Assembly (NCBI GenBank): GCA_964504445.1
Contig: CAZDEO010000018.1
Location: 1 to 64,000, forward strand
DNA length: 64,000 nt
Direction: 5' to 3'
DNA from: JACSRF01 sp964504445
GTDB lineage: Bacteria; Chloroflexota; Anaerolineae; Promineifilales; Promineifilaceae
The position numbers and the translations under genes were made by a program. Every line of letters begins with the position of its first letter. The first letter of the stretch is position 1. The notes under the pieces were generated by a model that was not told the origin of the DNA, ran no database searches, and worked only from the letters and a program-made list of their open reading frames with translations. Shown piece after piece: positions 61,954 to 64,000 of the stretch.

Positions 61954-63114
61954 TCAGGAACCGCGATAGGTGATCCGGTAAATGAAGCCTCCCTTATCAT
62001 CGCTGACGTAGAGCGCGCCATCAGGACCCACGGCTAACCCTACAGGACGGCCGTATACCGCATTATCCGCCAGCGATAGCCAACCGGTGGCAAAATCTTC
62101 CGCCGGGCCGGTGGGCGTGCTACCCGCCAGCGGAATGCGTACCACTTTGTAGCCCGTCGGTTCCCGCCGGTTCCAGGAGCCATGAAACGCCACAAAGAGA
62201 TCCCCCTGATATTCTTCCGGGAACTGCGTGCCGGTGTAAAACGCCAGCCCCAAAGGGGCTGAATGAGCCTGCATCTCTACTACTGGCAAGGTAACCCCTG
62301 CGCAGTCCCCAGCCTGGCCCATGTCTGGGTCAAGGATGTTGCCATTGTGGCAGGTAGGCCAGCCATAATGGTCACCCTGCCGCACAATGTAGATTGTTTC
62401 CGGCGGAAGATCGTCGCCCATCATGTCACGGCCGTTATTGGTGGCCCACAGTTCCCCGCTGGCAGGATGCAAAGCCAGGCCCACAGCATTGCGTAGACCG
62501 GTGGCAAAAATTTGCTCATTACCTGCTTCAGGACCATCGTACACCACAATGGCCGCCCGGCGCGGGTCATCCTCCGCACAGACGTTGCAGCTAGAGCCAA
62601 CAGAGACGACCATGCGCCCGTCCGGCAGAAAAAGCACGGTGCGCGTGGCGTGCCCGCCGGTGGGGTAGTTGTCAATCAAGGTTTCGCGAAGATCAGCCAC
62701 GCCATCCCCATTTTCGTCTACCAGCTGGATGACGCCACTGGGCACGCCGACGTACCAGCCATCCTCATGGTAGGTCAGGCTATGGGGTTGGGTCAGGTCG
62801 CCGGCAAAGGTATGAATGGCGTCAGCCGTACCATCGTTGTCGGCGTCGGGCAGGGCGGCAATACGGCCGTTACCCCTGTCCGCCACATAAAGCACACCAT
62901 CTGGCCCAAAAGCAATGAAGCGTGGCCCACTCAGCCCACTGGCAAACACGTTGGCGGCAAAGCCTGGGGGCAGCGTCACGTCAATGGCTTCTCCACGGCC
63001 CAAAGAACCCACTAGATTGACCGGAGGATTGCTCTGCCGGTAAATAACGGTCCCCGCAATGATCAAAACACCCAGCAAGCCTATTATGCCTATAAACCAT
63101 CTTATCTTGCGCAT
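61954..63114 (-). CDS. Sorbosone/glucose-dehydrogenase-like beta-propeller protein
   Basis: The 386-residue protein has an N-terminal membrane anchor (WFIGIIGLLGVLIIAGTVI) and a PQQ-dependent glucose/sorbosone dehydrogenase-type propeller: GFAANVFASGLSGPRFIAFG, LFVAFHGSWNRREPTGYKVV, DGALYVSDDKGGFIYRI. Such proteins oxidise sugars outside the membrane, with PQQ in the best known cases; cofactor use here is not shown. The ATG at 63114 has AAAGGAG upstream, and an upstream in-frame start at 63207 looks spurious. Confidence 0.88.
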   Translation of the reverse strand: MRKIRWFIGIIGLLGVLIIAGTVIYRQSNPPVNLVGSLGRGEAIDVTLPPGFAANVFASGLSGPRFIAFGPDGVLYVADRGNGRIAALPDADNDGTADAIHTFAGDLTQPHSLTYHEDGWYVGVPSGVIQLVDENGDGVADLRETLIDNYPTGGHATRTVLFLPDGRMVVSVGSSCNVCAEDDPRRAAIVVYDGPEAGNEQIFATGLRNAVGLALHPASGELWATNNGRDMMGDDLPPETIYIVRQGDHYGWPTCHNGNILDPDMGQAGDCAGVTLPVVEMQAHSAPLGLAFYTGTQFPEEYQGDLFVAFHGSWNRREPTGYKVVRIPLAGSTPTGPAEDFATGWLSLADNAVYGRPVGLAVGPDGALYVSDDKGGFIYRITYRGS

Positions 63115-63217
63115 AGAAAATACTCCTTTAGGCCAAAGGATACGAAACCCGTCGGCGAAACTCCAATTCCTTTCCAACTTTCTCATCAAAGGGAAAAGTG
63201 GGGGCAAACAGGGGGCA

Positions 63218-63252
63218 CAAAAAAAGACCTGCCGAGTTTAGGGGCAGGTCTT
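63218..63252 (-). terminator. Terminator of ppk2
   Basis: On the minus strand AAGACCTGCC pairs with GGCAGGTCTT (63243-63252/63224-63233) and is followed by TTTTTTTG. It lies 19 bp past the ppk2 stop. Confidence 0.9.
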
Positions 63253-63270
63253 GTAGAAAGGCAAAAGCGA

Positions 63271-64000
63271 TTAGTAGATTTCAGGCACAAAGGTTTGCTC
63301 TTGAATGGGCGGACGAATGTATCCTCTGTCATCCTCCCGTGGCGGTAATTCTATTGGTTCTGGGGTAATGTCTTGGTAAGGAATTTGGCTCAAAATATGT
63401 GTGATACAGTTCAGTCTGGCCTTCTTTTTGTCATCAGCATTGACTACATACCACGGCGCTTGCTTAATATCTGTATAGGCAAACATAGTGTCTTTGGCTT
63501 TGGAGTATTCCACCCAGCGCCGCCGGTCTTCCAAATCCATGGGGCTAAGCTTCCAGCGTTTCATGGGGGTGTAGATGCGTGCCTGGAACCGGCGTTCCTG
63601 TTCTTCATTGCTGACGGAAAACCAATACTTAAGCAAAATGATGCCAGACCGTACTAACATGCGCTCAAATTGAGGGCAGGAGCGCAAAAATTCGCGGTAC
63701 TGTTCTTCGGTGCAGAAGCCCATAACGGGTTCTACCAGGGCGCGGTTGTACCAACTGCGATCGAAAAGCACTATTTCGCCGGCTGCGGGCAGGTGGGCGA
63801 CAAATTTTTGGAACCACCACTGTGTTTTTTCGCGATCGCTGGGGACAGGCAAGGCTACGACGCGGATAATGCGGGAGTTGGTTCTTTCCAAAATACGCTT
63901 GATGACGCCGCCCTTGCCGGCGCCGCTGCGCCCTTCGAATACGATGACCACGCGAAGACCTTGTTCTTTGACCCAATATTGCAGCTTGACGAGTTCTTCT
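63271..64000 (-). CDS. ppk2: Polyphosphate kinase 2, C-terminal part (5' end outside window)
   Basis: The 242-residue visible part is open to the right window edge. It has LQYWVKEQGLRVVIVFEG followed by Walker A GRSGAGKGG (normally GRDAAGKGG), FDRSWYNRALVEPVMGF as the Walker B/lid region, and RIYTPMKRWKLSPMDLE. This is the PPK2 class I layout, transferring phosphate between polyphosphate and nucleoside diphosphates. The Walker A Ser/Gly variant may be natural. A terminator follows. The N-terminus lies beyond the window. Confidence 0.93.
   Translation of the reverse strand, partial: EELVKLQYWVKEQGLRVVIVFEGRSGAGKGGVIKRILERTNSRIIRVVALPVPSDREKTQWWFQKFVAHLPAAGEIVLFDRSWYNRALVEPVMGFCTEEQYREFLRSCPQFERMLVRSGIILLKYWFSVSNEEQERRFQARIYTPMKRWKLSPMDLEDRRRWVEYSKAKDTMFAYTDIKQAPWYVVNADDKKKARLNCITHILSQIPYQDITPEPIELPPREDDRGYIRPPIQEQTFVPEIY

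Overview
The window is about 64 kb of roughly 58% GC bacterial chromosome from a draft assembly (a 10-N gap lies at 3559-3568). Gene content points to a Chloroflexota bacterium, probably Anaerolineae-like: two large BTAD-type regulators, a kinase/pseudokinase receptor with a lamin-tail domain, ADP-forming acyl-CoA synthetase, WS/DGAT acyltransferase, a mannosylglycerate cluster and many lipoproteins. The lineage is an inference from families and style; no rRNA or tRNA was found to confirm it.

Layout. 1-2716: end of a Cu+ P-type ATPase, a DUF3105 membrane protein, a Met/His-rich cytochrome c lipoprotein, and a thioredoxin-fold lipoprotein whose active site reads U-Q-P-U, with two in-frame TGA codons. 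2713-16245: Ser/Thr kinase, acyl-CoA synthetase, CrtI-like oxidoreductase, membrane protein, pckA, Lon N-domain protein, adhesin-fold lipoprotein, M32 carboxypeptidase, ParB-fold protein. 16360-25648: BTAD/NB-ARC/TPR regulator, esterase, M28 peptidase, DUF1992 protein, a SigA-type sigma factor, aldehyde dehydrogenase. 25773-28844: Fur-family regulator followed by a CbiMN/CbiQ/CbiO cobalt-nickel importer. 28856-34515: S51-like protein with a CysRS-like tail, WS/DGAT with a helix-hairpin-helix tail, orphan phage-type antirepressor, RlmM-like methyltransferase, histidine phosphatase. 34666-38780: TPP riboswitch plus terminator controlling thiB-thiP-thiQ. 39098-44388: mpgS, GH38 alpha-mannosidase and mpgP (mannosylglycerate turnover). 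44514-57817: RNase PH, a 1908-aa alpha-2-macroglobulin lipoprotein, halogenase-like flavoprotein, GarR-like reductase, DPP-IV-like peptidase, a peroxiredoxin-like protein with an in-frame TGA at its first active-site Cys position, and a Gfo/Idh/MocA oxidoreductase. 57953-64000: membrane-anchored BTAD regulator, SDR reductase, small ORF, sorbosone-dehydrogenase-like protein, and the C-terminal part of PPK2.

Most important observations. (1) Two candidate selenoproteins, one with a double-Sec UxxU motif. All three TGA codons are followed by C, and each gene has a hairpin with a GU-containing loop at the spacing expected for a bacterial SECIS. (2) The palindrome ACGGCCGT occurs roughly 115 times by eye (one or two expected), in almost every gene, usually read as Thr-Ala-Val; it behaves like the cyanobacterial HIP1 element. 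(3) Degenerate 7-bp (some 8-bp) tandem arrays, like cyanobacterial STRRs, sit between genes, over stop codons, and in frame inside thiP, thiQ and the macroglobulin gene. (4) A dispersed element with two stem-loops whose arm sequences differ between copies while pairing is kept.
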